Below, in pieces: positions 8,490-19,936 of a stretch of 64,000 nt of DNA. The position numbers and the translations under genes are program-made. The notes under the pieces are model-generated. The model saw only the letters and a list, made by a program, of their open reading frames with translations. It was not told the origin of the DNA and ran no database searches. Location: positions 186,001 through 250,000 of the forward strand of contig CAVTBY010000002.1 in assembly GCA_963733085.1 (NCBI GenBank). Direction: 5' to 3'. This DNA comes from Desertimonas sp963733085. Its GTDB lineage: Bacteria; Actinomycetota; Acidimicrobiia; Acidimicrobiales; Ilumatobacteraceae. Position 1 is the first letter of the stretch. Each line of letters opens with the position of its first letter.

Positions 8490-10776
8490 GTGATCGGCGC
8501 GGGCTGGTTTCTCGAGAACGCATGGTTGATCCCGGTGATCCCGGGGATCGCCTTCGCCCTCATCATCCTCATCGGCAAACGGCTGCCGATGCAGGGATCC
8601 GAGCTCGGTGTCGGCTCGATGGCGGCAGCGACCGTGCTGGCGACGGGTGCGGCGATCCAGTGGATCCAGCGCAGCGACGACGCCGGCGAGGCGTTCGTCG
8701 AACCGGTGATTCGCTCATGGACCTGGTGGGAGAACGCCGGCGTCGAACTAACCATCGGCGAGCACATCGACGGCCTCGCCGTGATGGCCCTGCTCCTCGT
8801 TTCCTTCATCTCCCTGCTCGTGCAGATCTACAGCCTCGAGTACGTCCGCGGCGACCGCCGATACACGCACTTCTTCGCCGCCATGTCGCTGTTCTCGGCC
8901 GGGATGCTCGTGATGGTCCTCGCCGAGAACATGGTCCAGCTGATCCTCGGCTGGGAGATCATGGGCCTCTGCTCGTTCATGTTGATCGGCCACTGGTGGG
9001 AGGAGGAGGCCAATGCTCGGGCGGCCTTGAAGGCGTTCTTCACCGTGCGCGTCGGCGACGTCGGTCTGCTCGTCGGCACGGCGATGCTCTACTGGGGCTC
9101 GAACTCCTGGACCCAGGAGAACCTCGGAGTCTCAGGTTTCAGCATCCGCGGCATCTCGGCGTGGGCGCTGTCCGGCGACGGCAGCCAGAGCCTGCTGCTG
9201 TGGACCGCCGTCGCCCTGTTCATCGCCTGCATCGGCAAGAGCGGCCAGTTCCCGCTGCACACCTGGTTGCCCGACGCCATGGCCGGCCCGACACCGGTGT
9301 CGTCGCTGCTCCACTCGTCGACGATGGTCGTCGCCGGCGTATTCCTCGTCGCTCGGCTCTACCCCGTGTTCTGGGAGGGCTTCTCGATCCCCGACGTCAG
9401 CACCAACCTGATCGTCGTCATCGCCGCGATCACCATCGTCATCTCGGCACTGCTGGCGTTCGTCTCCGACGACATCAAGAAAGTCCTCGCCTACTCGACC
9501 ATCGGCCAGCTCGGCTACATGATGCTCGGCCTCGGCGCCGGCGCCTGGCTGCCCGCCGTGTTCCACATCTTCACCCACGCCTTCTTCAAGTGCTGCCTGT
9601 TCCTCTGCGCCGGCTCGGTGAGCCACTCCGGTTCTCACCACAGCTTCGACATGAAGAAGGACATGGGCGGGTTGTGGCGCAAGATGCCGGTGACCGCCGG
9701 GGCCTGGATCGTGTGCTCCTTCGCCCTCGCCGGAGTGTTCCCGTTCGCCGGGTTCTTCTCCAAGGACGAGATCATCGACAACGTCGGCCACAACGGCTAC
9801 TCGGTGTTCATGTGGGTCGCCCTCATCGGCGCCTTCATGACCGCCGCCTACACCGTGCGGGCGACGTACCTCACATTCTTCGGTGAGCCCCGCGGCGCCG
9901 CCGCCGGCATCCACCACGACGTGCACACCGAGGAGCATCACGTCGCCGCCCACGACGTGTACCAGGAGCCGGAGCTGCAGCAGCTCGAGCACGACGATGT
10001 CCACGCCGGCCCCCACGAATCGCCGAAGCTGATCCTCGTGCCGATCTGCATCCTCGCCGTCTTCGCCTTCGTCGGCGGATGGGCGAACGCGGCGATGCTC
10101 GACGAGAAGTACCACAAGTTCTCCGAGTACGTCGAGCCCCGCGTCGCGGCACCACGAAGAAGAGGCCGCTGCCGGCGGCGAGGGCGAGCATGCCGAGGAG
10201 ACGGCCGCTGCCGAATCCGGGGCCCCAGCCAGCGAGGCAGAGTCCGCGGCGATCACCGAGTTTCCGGCGGTGGAGCACGCCGAATTCCACTGGTGGCCGA
10301 ACGCCGCCACATCGCTGCTGATCGTCGGCGCCGGGCTCGTGTCGGCGTGGGTGTTCTGCGTGGCGTTCTACGGGCGCCGCGATCGCCGCCTCGTCGGCCT
10401 CACCCAGCGCGTGCCACCGCTGCGCTGGGCCTACACGTTCGTCGCCAACAAGTACTACCTCGACGCCCTCTACGAGAACGTCATCGTCCACGCCATCGCC
10501 CACCCGATCGCCAGGGCCGCCTACTGGGTCAACCAGAACGTCATCGATGGCATCGCCAACGGCATCGCCGCCGTCGGAAAGCGGGTCGGGGCGTGGACGT
10601 ATCGCTGGGTCGACCAAGGCGTCGTCGACGGCACCGTCAACGGTTCCGGTGTTCTCGCTGAAGAGACCGGCGAAGCGCTGCGCCCGATGCAGTCAGGCAG
10701 AGTCAACCAATATGGCGCGCTGTTGTTCGGCGCCGCCGCCGTCGGAGCCATCGTGCTCGTGATCATCAACGTGTGA
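8490..10776 (+). CDS. nuoL: NADH-quinone oxidoreductase subunit L; frameshifted
   Basis: Largest proton-pumping antiporter-like subunit, starting at GTG 8490. The first frame covers the 14-helix core, with LGWEIMGLCSFMLIGHWW, KSGQFPLHTWLPDAM (pump lysine) and HAFFKCCLFLCAGSV. A His-rich cytoplasmic-type loop follows (residues about 475-515). The frame breaks near 10145-10165. The restored continuation runs through an Ala/Glu-rich linker into the lateral helix and final transmembrane segment ending VGAIVLVIINV. A single indel in a GC-rich, repetitive stretch accounts for the break. Four bases separate hairpin-side leader sequence and start, with weak ribosome-binding signal. Confidence 0.87.
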
Positions 10777-10789
10777 GGACGAATCGCGC

Positions 10790-12447
10790 ATGCCCATCGA
10801 GACACTGACCGACCACACCCTCTGGTTGACGCTCGCCGTCTTCTTCCCGCTCATCGGCGTCGCCGCGCTGCTGTTCGTCAACCGCAACGACGAGCGGGCG
10901 ATCAAAACGGTCGGCATCGCCACGGCAGCGGGGACGTTTCTCTCTCTCTCTACGTCCTCGCCCGCTTCGACTTCGACAACGCCGAACGGCTGCAGTTCTT
11001 CGCCGACCACGAGTGGATCGAGTTCATCCGCGCCAACTACACGATCGGTCTCGACGGGATCAGCCTGCCGCTGTTCGTGCTGTCGAGCTTCATCACCCTC
11101 GTGGTGATGATCTACACCTGGAACAACATGCCCGAGGCGGGCAACGCGAAAGCCTTCGTCATCCTCACGCTCGTCCTCCAGGTCGGCATGGCCGGAACGT
11201 TCGTCGCCCAGGACCTGATCCTGTTCTTCGTGTTCTTCGAGGTCGTGCTCCTGCCGATGTACTTCATGATCGGCGTGTGGGGCGGCGAGAACCGGATGTA
11301 CGCGTCGCTCAAGTTCTTTCTGTTCACCATGTTCGGGTCGGCGCTGATGCTCGTCGCCTTCCTGGTGCTGTTCTTCCAGACCGACGCCCAGAGCTTCTCG
11401 TTCCTCTACCTGACCGAGCAGGCCGGTTCGATCGCCCGCACCACGCAGATCTGGATCTTCGCCGGGATGTTCGTCGGCTTCGCCGTCAAGGTCCCGATGT
11501 TCCCGTTCCACACCTGGCTGCCCGACGCCCACACGGAGGCGCCGACGCAGGGTTCGGTGATCCTCGCCGCCATCCTCCTGAAACTCGGCACCTACGGGTT
11601 CGTGCGCATCGCCATCCCGTTCCTGCCCGAGGGCGCCAAGGCCTGGGCCCCGGTGATCGCCATCCTCGCGGTCATCGGCATCATCTACGGCGCGCTGTGC
11701 TGCCTCGCCCAGACCGATCTCAAACGGCTCGTCGCCTTTTCCTCGGTCGCCCACATGGGCTTCGTGATGCTCGGCATCTCGACGCTGACGACGTTCGGCA
11801 TCAACGCCGCCCTGTTCGGGATGGTCGCCCACGGGTTGATCACGGGCATGCTCTTCTTCCTCGCCGGATCGATCAAGCACCGCTACCACACGCTGACGAT
11901 CCAGCGGCTGTCGGGGATGCTCATCTCGATTCCCCGGCTCGGCTGGATCCTCGGCTTCTGCGCGATGGCCAGCCTCGGCCTGCCCGGGCTCGCCGGGTTC
12001 TGGGGCGAGTTCCCGGCGATCCTGTCGGCCTACAACCCGCTCGCCGCCGCCGATCTCTCTGAGCCGCTGTACCGCACGCTGATGGTCATCGCCGCCCTCG
12101 GCACTGTGTTCGCGGCTGCCTACCTGTTGTGGGTGTACCAGCGCACCGCGTTCGGCACGCCGCCGCCAGAGTTCGGTGGCCATGCCGCTGCCGACGACCA
12201 CGGTCACGGATCGGCGGCGGTGCCGGCGCACAGCGTGAGCGCTGCCGTCGACCCCGAGGCTGCCGTCGCCGATCACGACGACGGCCACGACGACCTGCAC
12301 GACGTCACACCGGTCGAGTGGGTCGCCTGGACGCCGATGCTGATCCTCATCCTCGTGTTCGGCGTGTTCCCGAACCTGCTGTTCCGCATCTTCGACCCGC
12401 CCGTGACCGACTTGGTCGCTCGCTTGACTGAAGCCCTCTCACGTTGA
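10790..12447 (+). CDS. nuoM: NADH-quinone oxidoreductase subunit M; frameshift in a CT repeat
   Basis: Antiporter-like proton-pumping subunit. The first 50 residues (ATG 10790, LTLAVFFPLIGVAALLF) are in one frame. The rest is in another: FEVVLLPMYFMIGVWGG, VPMFPFHTWLPDAHTEAPT and LAFSSVAHMGFVMLG. The switch happens exactly at a run of six CT units (10940-10951). Removing one CT restores a continuous family-like reading, TFLSLYVLARFDFDNAERL. A His/Asp-rich insertion precedes the last helix. It overlaps nuoN by 4 bp. Confidence 0.87.
10940..10951. repeat. (CT)6 microsatellite at the nuoM frameshift
   Basis: Six CT units directly follow TTT. The observed frame error equals plus two (or minus one) bases, which is what gain of one CT unit would give. 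This could be true slippage, as in phase-variable genes, or a sequencing artefact. Confidence 0.75.
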
Positions 12448-13961
12448 TCTCGGCGCTCCTTGCCCAGGCGTCCGACTGGACGACGCCGGTCATCGACTGG
12501 CACGCGATCGCCCCGGAGCTGGTGCTGATCGTCGGGATCAACGTCGTGCTCGCCAGCGATCTGCTCGTCGACGAGTCGCGCAAATGGGCGACGGCGTCGC
12601 TCACCGGCTTCGTCCTCCTCGGCGCGACGATTCCCATCGTCACCCTCGCCGTCATCGGTGACGGTCCGCGCAGCCTGTTCGACGGTCGCTATGTCGTCGA
12701 CGACTTCGCGCTCATCCTCAAGGCGCTGTTCCTGCTCACCGGTTACGTCGTCGTGCTGCTCAGCCAGAACGAGCTCGAGGAGGGTGGCTACTACCAGGGC
12801 GAGTACTACGTCCTCTTGCTGTGCAGCGTGCTCGGCATGGTGATGATGTCGTCGAGCCGTGACCTCGTCAGCGTGTTCATCGCCCTCGAACTGCTGTCGA
12901 TCCCGGCCTACATGCTCGCCGCCTGGCGCAAGCGCGACGGGCGCAGCAACGAGGCCGGCGTCAAGTACTACCTCCTCGGCGTGTTCGCCACCGGCGTGCT
13001 CCTCTACGGGATGAGCCTGCTCTACGGCGCGACCGGGACGACGCGTCTTGTCGACATCGGCGCCGCCCTCGCCGACAAGGACGTCGTCGCGCTCGAGGTC
13101 ATCGCCGTCGCCTTCGTCGTTGCCGGCTTCGGCTTCAAGGTGTCGGCGGTGCCGTTCCACACCTGGGCACCTGATACGTACGAAGGGGCTCCGCTACCCG
13201 TAACCGCGTTCTTGTCGGTGGCGTCGAAAGCGGCGGGCTTCGTTGCACTCATCCTCGTCATCTTCCTCGCCTTCCCGACCGTCGATGGTGTCTACGGGCC
13301 ACTTGTGTGGGTGCTGTCGGCGCTGACGATGACGGTCGGCAACGTGGTTGCCCTGCGCCAAACGAACATCGTGCGGATGCTCGCCTACTCGAGCGTCAGT
13401 CAGGGCGGGTTCATCCTCATGCCGTTGGCATTCGTCGGCACCGACGACGTCGCCGAGGCAGCGATGAAGGGCGTCGTCGTCTATCTCCTCGTCTACGCGT
13501 TCACCAACCTCGGCGCGTTCGCCGTCGTGATCGCCGTCGCCCGCACGACACGCAGCGGGCGGATCTCGTCGTTCGCCGGACTGATCAACTACGCCCCGGG
13601 ACAGGCGGTGTTGCTGACGATCTTCCTGGCGAGCCTCGCTGGGGTGCCACCACTCGGAGGATGGATCGCCAAGTTCAACGTGTTCCGCGCGGTCCTCGAT
13701 GCCGGCACGACAGCGGCGTACGTGCTCGCCGTGATCGGCGCCGTCAACACCGCCATCGCCGCCGCCTACTACCTGCGCGTGATGCGCACGATGTGGATGG
13801 ACCCGCCACCCGAGGGGGCGCCGGCGGCCATCGCGACGCCGCCGCCCGTGATGGCGGCGTTGGGGATCACCGCGGTCGGCACGGTCGTGCTCGGTGTGTT
13901 GCCTGGGCTGGTGATGCGCTTCGCCGACCTCCAGGATCTCACCGGCGCCTTCGGCAGCTGA
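12444..13961 (+). CDS. nuoN: NADH-quinone oxidoreductase subunit N
   Basis: Third antiporter-like pump subunit, 505 residues, intact. The TTG start overlaps the nuoM stop. Family motifs include ALELLSIPAYMLAAWRK with the key glutamate, VSAVPFHTWAPDTYEG, and RMLAYSSVSQGGF. The C-terminal helix ends before a short Asp/Leu-rich tail. It is the last gene of the complex I operon. Confidence 0.95.
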   Translation: MISALLAQASDWTTPVIDWHAIAPELVLIVGINVVLASDLLVDESRKWATASLTGFVLLGATIPIVTLAVIGDGPRSLFDGRYVVDDFALILKALFLLTGYVVVLLSQNELEEGGYYQGEYYVLLLCSVLGMVMMSSSRDLVSVFIALELLSIPAYMLAAWRKRDGRSNEAGVKYYLLGVFATGVLLYGMSLLYGATGTTRLVDIGAALADKDVVALEVIAVAFVVAGFGFKVSAVPFHTWAPDTYEGAPLPVTAFLSVASKAAGFVALILVIFLAFPTVDGVYGPLVWVLSALTMTVGNVVALRQTNIVRMLAYSSVSQGGFILMPLAFVGTDDVAEAAMKGVVVYLLVYAFTNLGAFAVVIAVARTTRSGRISSFAGLINYAPGQAVLLTIFLASLAGVPPLGGWIAKFNVFRAVLDAGTTAAYVLAVIGAVNTAIAAAYYLRVMRTMWMDPPPEGAPAAIATPPPVMAALGITAVGTVVLGVLPGLVMRFADLQDLTGAFGS

Positions 13962-13967
13962 TCGCCC

Positions 13968-14891
13968 TTGCCCAGTTCAGTGCTGGTTGCCGGGATCGAA
14001 CTCGGCGGGACCAAGTCGGTCGCAGTTCTCGCCCGCGAGGCCACCATCCTCGAGCGTCAGCGGCTTCCGACCGATGACCCGGCGTCGACCCTCGAGGGGT
14101 TGTCCCGGCAGCTCGCCGTCTGGGCCGGCGACGGACAGCGGTTCTCGGCCATCGGCATCGGGAGTTTCGGCCCGGTCGGCCTCGATCCGCACCGTGCCGA
14201 CTTCGGCTACGTCACGACGACGCCGAAGGCTGGCTGGGGGAACACCGACGTCCGCGGCCATTTCGCCGAGCGCTTCGACGTGCCGATCGGGTTCGACACC
14301 GACGTCAACGGCGCGGCGCTCGCCGAGGGGCGCTGGGGCGCCGCCCGTGGATGCGCCGTGCACATCTACATCACGATCGGGACTGGGATCGGTGGTGGAC
14401 TCGTCATCGACGATCACCCCGTGCACGGCGCTGTCCACCCAGAGCACGGACACTTCCGGGTGCGCCGCCGCGGCGACGACACCTTCGCCGGAGTGTGTCC
14501 CTACCACGGAGACTGCATCGAGGGACTTGCCTCGGGACCGGCGATCGCCGCCCGCGCCGGCGCCTCTCCGGAACTGCTCGCCCCCGACCACCCCGTGTGG
14601 GTCGACGTCGCCGCCGAGATCGGGGAGATGATGGCCGTCCTCGTGCTGTCGATCTCCCCGCAGCGGATCGTGCTTGGTGGTGGCGTCGGCAACGGCCTGC
14701 CCTGGTTGCTCCCAAGAGTGCGCGAGTCGACGCGTTCGGCGCTCGCCGGCTACGTCGCCGGTATCGACGACGGGGGCGTCGATCGGCTGATCGTCGCACC
14801 GGAACTGGGCGACGATGCCGGCCCGCTCGGCGCCGTCGCCGTCGGCCTCGGCGCGCTCGGCGACGCCGCAACCCCGACAACCGATGGGTGA
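13968..14891 (+). CDS. ROK-family sugar kinase, fructokinase-like
   Basis: Cytoplasmic ATP-dependent kinase of the ROK family, 307 residues, starting at TTG 13968 (GTG 13980 is possible). The ATP site IELGGTKS lies near residue 10, the catalytic aspartate is in TDVNGAALAE (about D112), and the zinc motif is complete at about H160, C177, H180 and C183 (HPEHGHF and GVCPYHGDCIEG). The wording of this zinc motif is typical of ROK fructokinases, so fructose phosphorylation is the best guess. Its last codons and stop lie inside a 50-bp palindromic element (14879-14928) that also contains the start of the next gene. Confidence 0.82.
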   Translation: MPSSVLVAGIELGGTKSVAVLAREATILERQRLPTDDPASTLEGLSRQLAVWAGDGQRFSAIGIGSFGPVGLDPHRADFGYVTTTPKAGWGNTDVRGHFAERFDVPIGFDTDVNGAALAEGRWGAARGCAVHIYITIGTGIGGGLVIDDHPVHGAVHPEHGHFRVRRRGDDTFAGVCPYHGDCIEGLASGPAIAARAGASPELLAPDHPVWVDVAAEIGEMMAVLVLSISPQRIVLGGGVGNGLPWLLPRVRESTRSALAGYVAGIDDGGVDRLIVAPELGDDAGPLGAVAVGLGALGDAATPTTDG

Positions 14892-14928
14892 ATTCATGAC
14901 GGAATCGTCAGGAGAACACCCATCGGTT
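14879..14928. repeat. 50-bp palindromic element (family B) joining two genes
   Basis: It begins AACCGATGGGTG and ends CACCCATCGGTT, with ATGAC in the middle. Copies at 30911-30960, 48924-48973 and 60154-60203 have the same length and arms. This copy contains the TGA of the ROK gene (14889-14891) and the ATG of the methyltransferase gene (14896). Confidence 0.85.
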
Positions 14929-15963
14929 GGAGACTCGGCGGACGAGATCAGGGCGGCGATCGTCGCTGCCGGTGGGGCGATCCCGTTCTCCGAGTTCCAG
15001 CGCATCGCCCTGTACGGTGCCCACGGGTTCTACACCCGACCCGGTGGCGGGCGGGCGGGCCGCCGCGGCGCCTCGTTCCTCACCTCGCCCGAGGTCGGGC
15101 CGTTGTTCGGCGCCGTCCTCGCCCGCTACCTCGACGCCGCCTGGGACGAGCTCGGCCGGCCCGCCGAGTTCAACGTCGTCGATGCCGGGGCCGGCCGCGG
15201 CACGCTCGCCAGGGCGATCCTCGCCGCCCGACCGGCGTGCCTTGCCGCGACCGCGCTACGTCGCCGTCGAGCTGTCGGCGGCACAGCGGGCATTGCATCC
15301 GGCCGGCGTCGAGTCTCGGGCCGACCTGCCCGAAGGGCCCTTCGACGGCGTGATCGTCGCCAACGAATTGCTCGACAACCTGCCCTTCCGCCTGTGCGTG
15401 TTCGACGGGGCGTGGCGGGAGGCGTTCGTCGTCGACACCAACGGAGCCGTTCAGCGAAGTGCTGTCGGCGCCGCTCGAACCGATTCCCGCCGTACTGCCC
15501 CGGGACCCGGCGCATGGCGCGCGGGCGCCGTTGCAGGACGCCGCCGTTGCCTGGGTCGCCGACGCCCGGTCACGCCTCGGCCGAGGTCGGCTGCTCGTCG
15601 TCGACTACGCCGAGCCGGCGACGTCCTCGCTGGCCGGCCGGCCGTGGCGGGATTGGCTGCGCACGTACCGCGACCATGGCCGCGGCGATCACTACCTCGA
15701 CCGCGCCGGGCAGCCAGGACGTCACCGTCGAGCTTGCCGTCGACCAGCTCCCCGCTCCCGACGCCGTGGCGACTCAGGCGCAGTTCCTTCGGCGATGGGG
15801 CATCGCCGATCTCGTCGATGAAGGTGACACGGTGTGGGCTGCGAGCGCCGCCGCGCCCAGCCTGCGAACCATGGCGATGCGCAGCCGCGCGGTCGAGGCG
15901 GCGGCGTTGCTCGACCCGGCCGGGTTGGGCGCCTTCTCGACACTCGAGTGGTCGCAGCGCTGA
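14896..15963 (+). CDS. midA: MidA/NDUFAF7-type SAM-dependent methyltransferase; several frameshifts
   Basis: Class I methyltransferase of the former DUF185 group. Motifs appear in order across three frames: FSEFQRIALYGAHGFYTR, SPEVGPLFG, the SAM loop VVDAGAGRGTLARAIL, VAVELSAAQR, VIVANELLDNLPF, LLVVDYAEPA, and QAQFLRRWGIADLV. Breaks fall near 15235, 15450 and 15705. The mitochondrial relative NDUFAF7 methylates the NuoD homologue and is needed for complex I assembly. Placement just beyond the nuo operon suggests the same role, by inference. The first eleven residues come from a palindromic element, so the true start could differ. Confidence 0.72.
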   Translation: MTESSGEHPSVGDSADEIRAAIVAAGGAIPFSEFQRIALYGAHGFYTRPGGGRAGRRGASFLTSPEVGPLFGAVLARYLDAAWDELGRPAEFNVVDAGAGRGTLARAILAARPACLAATALRRRRAVGGTAGIASGRRRVSGRPARRALRRRDRRQRIARQPALPPVRVRRGVAGGVRRRHQRSRSAKCCRRRSNRFPPYCPGTRRMARGRRCRTPPLPGSPTPGHASAEVGCSSSTTPSRRRPRWPAGRGGIGCARTATMAAAITTSTAPGSQDVTVELAVDQLPAPDAVATQAQFLRRWGIADLVDEGDTVWAASAAAPSLRTMAMRSRAVEAAALLDPAGLGAFSTLEWSQR

Positions 15964-15993
15964 CTGCCGACCCCGCGGCTACGGTCGGCGGCG

Positions 15994-16878
15994 ATGAGAA
16001 TCTGCAAGCGGGCCGCGGTTGCCGTGACGTTGGCGACGACGATCAGTGTGGCAGCCGTGGCCGCGGCTTCTGGCGATTCCGCTGTTCGCGCCGGCGCCAC
16101 GACGACCGCCGCTTCGACGACGCGGCCGGCCACGACGGTCGCGGCGACAACTGCCACGCCGCCGTCGTTGCCCCCACCTGCCGACGAAGCCAGTGACCCG
16201 GTGCGGGCGCTCGTTCCGAGCATCGTCGCTATCGAGGATGAGCTGGCGACCGTTGCGGAGCGTCAACCCGTCGTCGCCGCCGCGCTCACGGAGGCGAGTA
16301 ACGCCATCGCGGTGGAGGCCCCGACCCGGACGCTGTGTGCGGTGGTCCCCGTCGCTGCGCCGCTGATGGCGGCGGGGCGGTGGGAGCGCGACGGCGAGAC
16401 GCTGGCGACCGCGGACCTGACCCGTCGCGACCCCCCCGGCTACGGGGATTGCGTGTCGACGGACGAGTCGGGTGGCTTCGAGGATGGCGTCTACCAGTAC
16501 GTCGCGATCGGCGAGACGGGAGCGAACTCGGCGGTCGCCACGGTCGTCCTCGGCGTGCCGACGGTAGCGGTGTGGCTGCTCAACAACGGCGACGAGCCGG
16601 TCTGTCTGGTCCAGACGTCGCCGCACGACGCCGACTTCTACGAGTCACACGAATCCGACTCGGAGCTGCTCGCCGGGGAGGCGCTGGCCGTCCGCCTCGC
16701 CGACGTCGCCCACGACGTGCGTGTCTTCGGTTGCCCGCCCGACGATGTCGAGCGCAGCTTCGACGTCGAACCACAGGCCGGCGTGTACGTTGACCTGTTC
16801 GCGGGTGAGGAACCGGCCGAATCGACGCCAGGCGCTCCGGCGACGTCGACGACGGTCCGCCCGACGACAACCGGCTAG
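15994..16878 (+). CDS. secreted protein of unknown function
   Basis: 294 residues beginning MRICKRAAVAVTLATTISV, a probable Sec signal peptide cut near residue 25. A Thr/Ala/Pro-rich linker follows (about 32-65), then a globular part with five or six cysteines and many acidic residues, and a Thr/Pro tail. Sec export and a cell-wall or surface location are likely. I recognise no family. It precedes acetyl-CoA synthetase by 16 bp on the same strand but no functional link is evident. Confidence 0.65.
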   Translation: MRICKRAAVAVTLATTISVAAVAAASGDSAVRAGATTTAASTTRPATTVAATTATPPSLPPPADEASDPVRALVPSIVAIEDELATVAERQPVVAAALTEASNAIAVEAPTRTLCAVVPVAAPLMAAGRWERDGETLATADLTRRDPPGYGDCVSTDESGGFEDGVYQYVAIGETGANSAVATVVLGVPTVAVWLLNNGDEPVCLVQTSPHDADFYESHESDSELLAGEALAVRLADVAHDVRVFGCPPDDVERSFDVEPQAGVYVDLFAGEEPAESTPGAPATSTTVRPTTTG

Positions 16879-16894
16879 ATCAGGAGGGACCTTC

Positions 16895-18865
<1,971 letters not shown>

Positions 18866-18982
18866 CCGACCCGCGTTGGCAGAATCCACCCACTGGGCGC
18901 TGACCGGTTCGGTGCCGGCGACCTCACGTCGGTAACTGCTCTCGAAGGCGAGTCGCTCGCACCCGCGGACGCGTTGGCACCG

Positions 18983-19089
18983 TTTGTGTCAGCAAACACG
19001 ACCGAATCGGGCTCTTCTGCTGACACAGATCGACACCCGGAATCTGTGTCAGCGAACACGACCGAATCGGGCTCTTCTGCTGACACAGA
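18983..19089. repeat. two 47-bp palindromic units (family A) downstream of acs
   Basis: Units at 18983-19029 and 19043-19089, spaced by 13 bp, share the internal sequence CACGACCGAATCGGGC. They lie in the 384-bp gap 18866-19249, which otherwise shows no gene. They could form consecutive hairpins that stop or stabilise the acs message. The layout matches the pair inside nuoC. Confidence 0.85.
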
Positions 19090-19249
19090 CAACCGTGAGG
19101 GATGTCGCGCGACTTGATCGGGGCCGAAGTGAGCGCGATTTGTCGGGACTTCGGGGGATGGCGTGCCCGTGCGGGTTTGCGTTTGGCGTCATCTAAGGTG
19201 GCGCGACGCTGGTCGCCGTACCGGTGGCCGTGTACGGAAGGAGCCCGCC

Positions 19250-19849
19250 ATGGCGACCATCGATGAACTCGTCACGAAGCTGCCGCTTGACCAGATTGCC
19301 GCCCAACTCGGCGTCGACAAGGCGACCGCCGAGGCGGCGACACGCGAGGCGAGCGAGGCGCTCGTGCAGGGCATGCAGGCGAACGCCCAGGACAAGGCCG
19401 GCGCGGAGTCACTGGCCAAGGCGATCGCCGCTCATGCCAAGACGGCCGCCGGCAAGACGGCAGCCGACGTCGACGTCGCCAACATCGACACCGCGGATGG
19501 CCAGAAGATCGTCAAGAACGTGTTCGGCGACAACGAGGAACAAGTCGTCAACCAACTCGGTGGGCTCGGTGGTGGCAGCGGCCTGTTCAAGAGCCTGCTG
19601 CCGATGCTCGCCCCGATCGTGATGGGCTACCTCGGCAAGCAGGCCGCCGGGGGCGGTGGTGGCGGCGACGCCGCGGCCGGCGAGGGCGGAGGAGACGGCG
19701 GTGGGCTCGATGACATCATCGGTGGTCTCCTCGGCGGAGGCGAGGGAGGCGGCGGTGGACTCGGCGACATGCTCGGCGGCCTCCTCGGCGGTGGCGGCGG
19801 CGGGCTTGGCGACATGCTCGGCGGCCTCCTCGGTGGCGGTAAACGCTGA
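19250..19849 (+). CDS. DUF937-like glycine-rich protein
   Basis: 199 residues. The first 125 are a helical, charged domain resembling DUF937 (MATIDELVTKLPLDQIAAQLG, then a Gly-Leu hinge and LLPMLAPIVMGYLGKQ). The last 70 are glycine-rich, with repeated GLGDMLGGLLGGG-like units. No signal peptide is present. Start ATG 19250 has GGAAGGAG upstream. Proteins of this group are common in actinobacteria but their function is unknown. The Gly-rich units are near-identical at DNA level and could vary in number. Confidence 0.72.
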   Translation: MATIDELVTKLPLDQIAAQLGVDKATAEAATREASEALVQGMQANAQDKAGAESLAKAIAAHAKTAAGKTAADVDVANIDTADGQKIVKNVFGDNEEQVVNQLGGLGGGSGLFKSLLPMLAPIVMGYLGKQAAGGGGGGDAAAGEGGGDGGGLDDIIGGLLGGGEGGGGGLGDMLGGLLGGGGGGLGDMLGGLLGGGKR

Positions 19850-19936
19850 CGGTTCGTCGCCACTCGAGGTGACTCCACGTCGCTGTGGGCGCGGCTAAGG
19901 TGCGCGGCGACCACATCGACATACAGGGGGACATCG

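Noticed and set aside
18983..19089. CRISPR-like array
   Set aside because: Only two repeats, each itself a palindrome, with a 13-bp spacer. Unit and spacer lengths do not fit CRISPR and no cas genes are present.
19627..19914. Proline-rich minus-strand frame over the Gly-rich tail
   Set aside because: Pro-rich sequence is the antisense of GGN glycine codons and carries no other signal.
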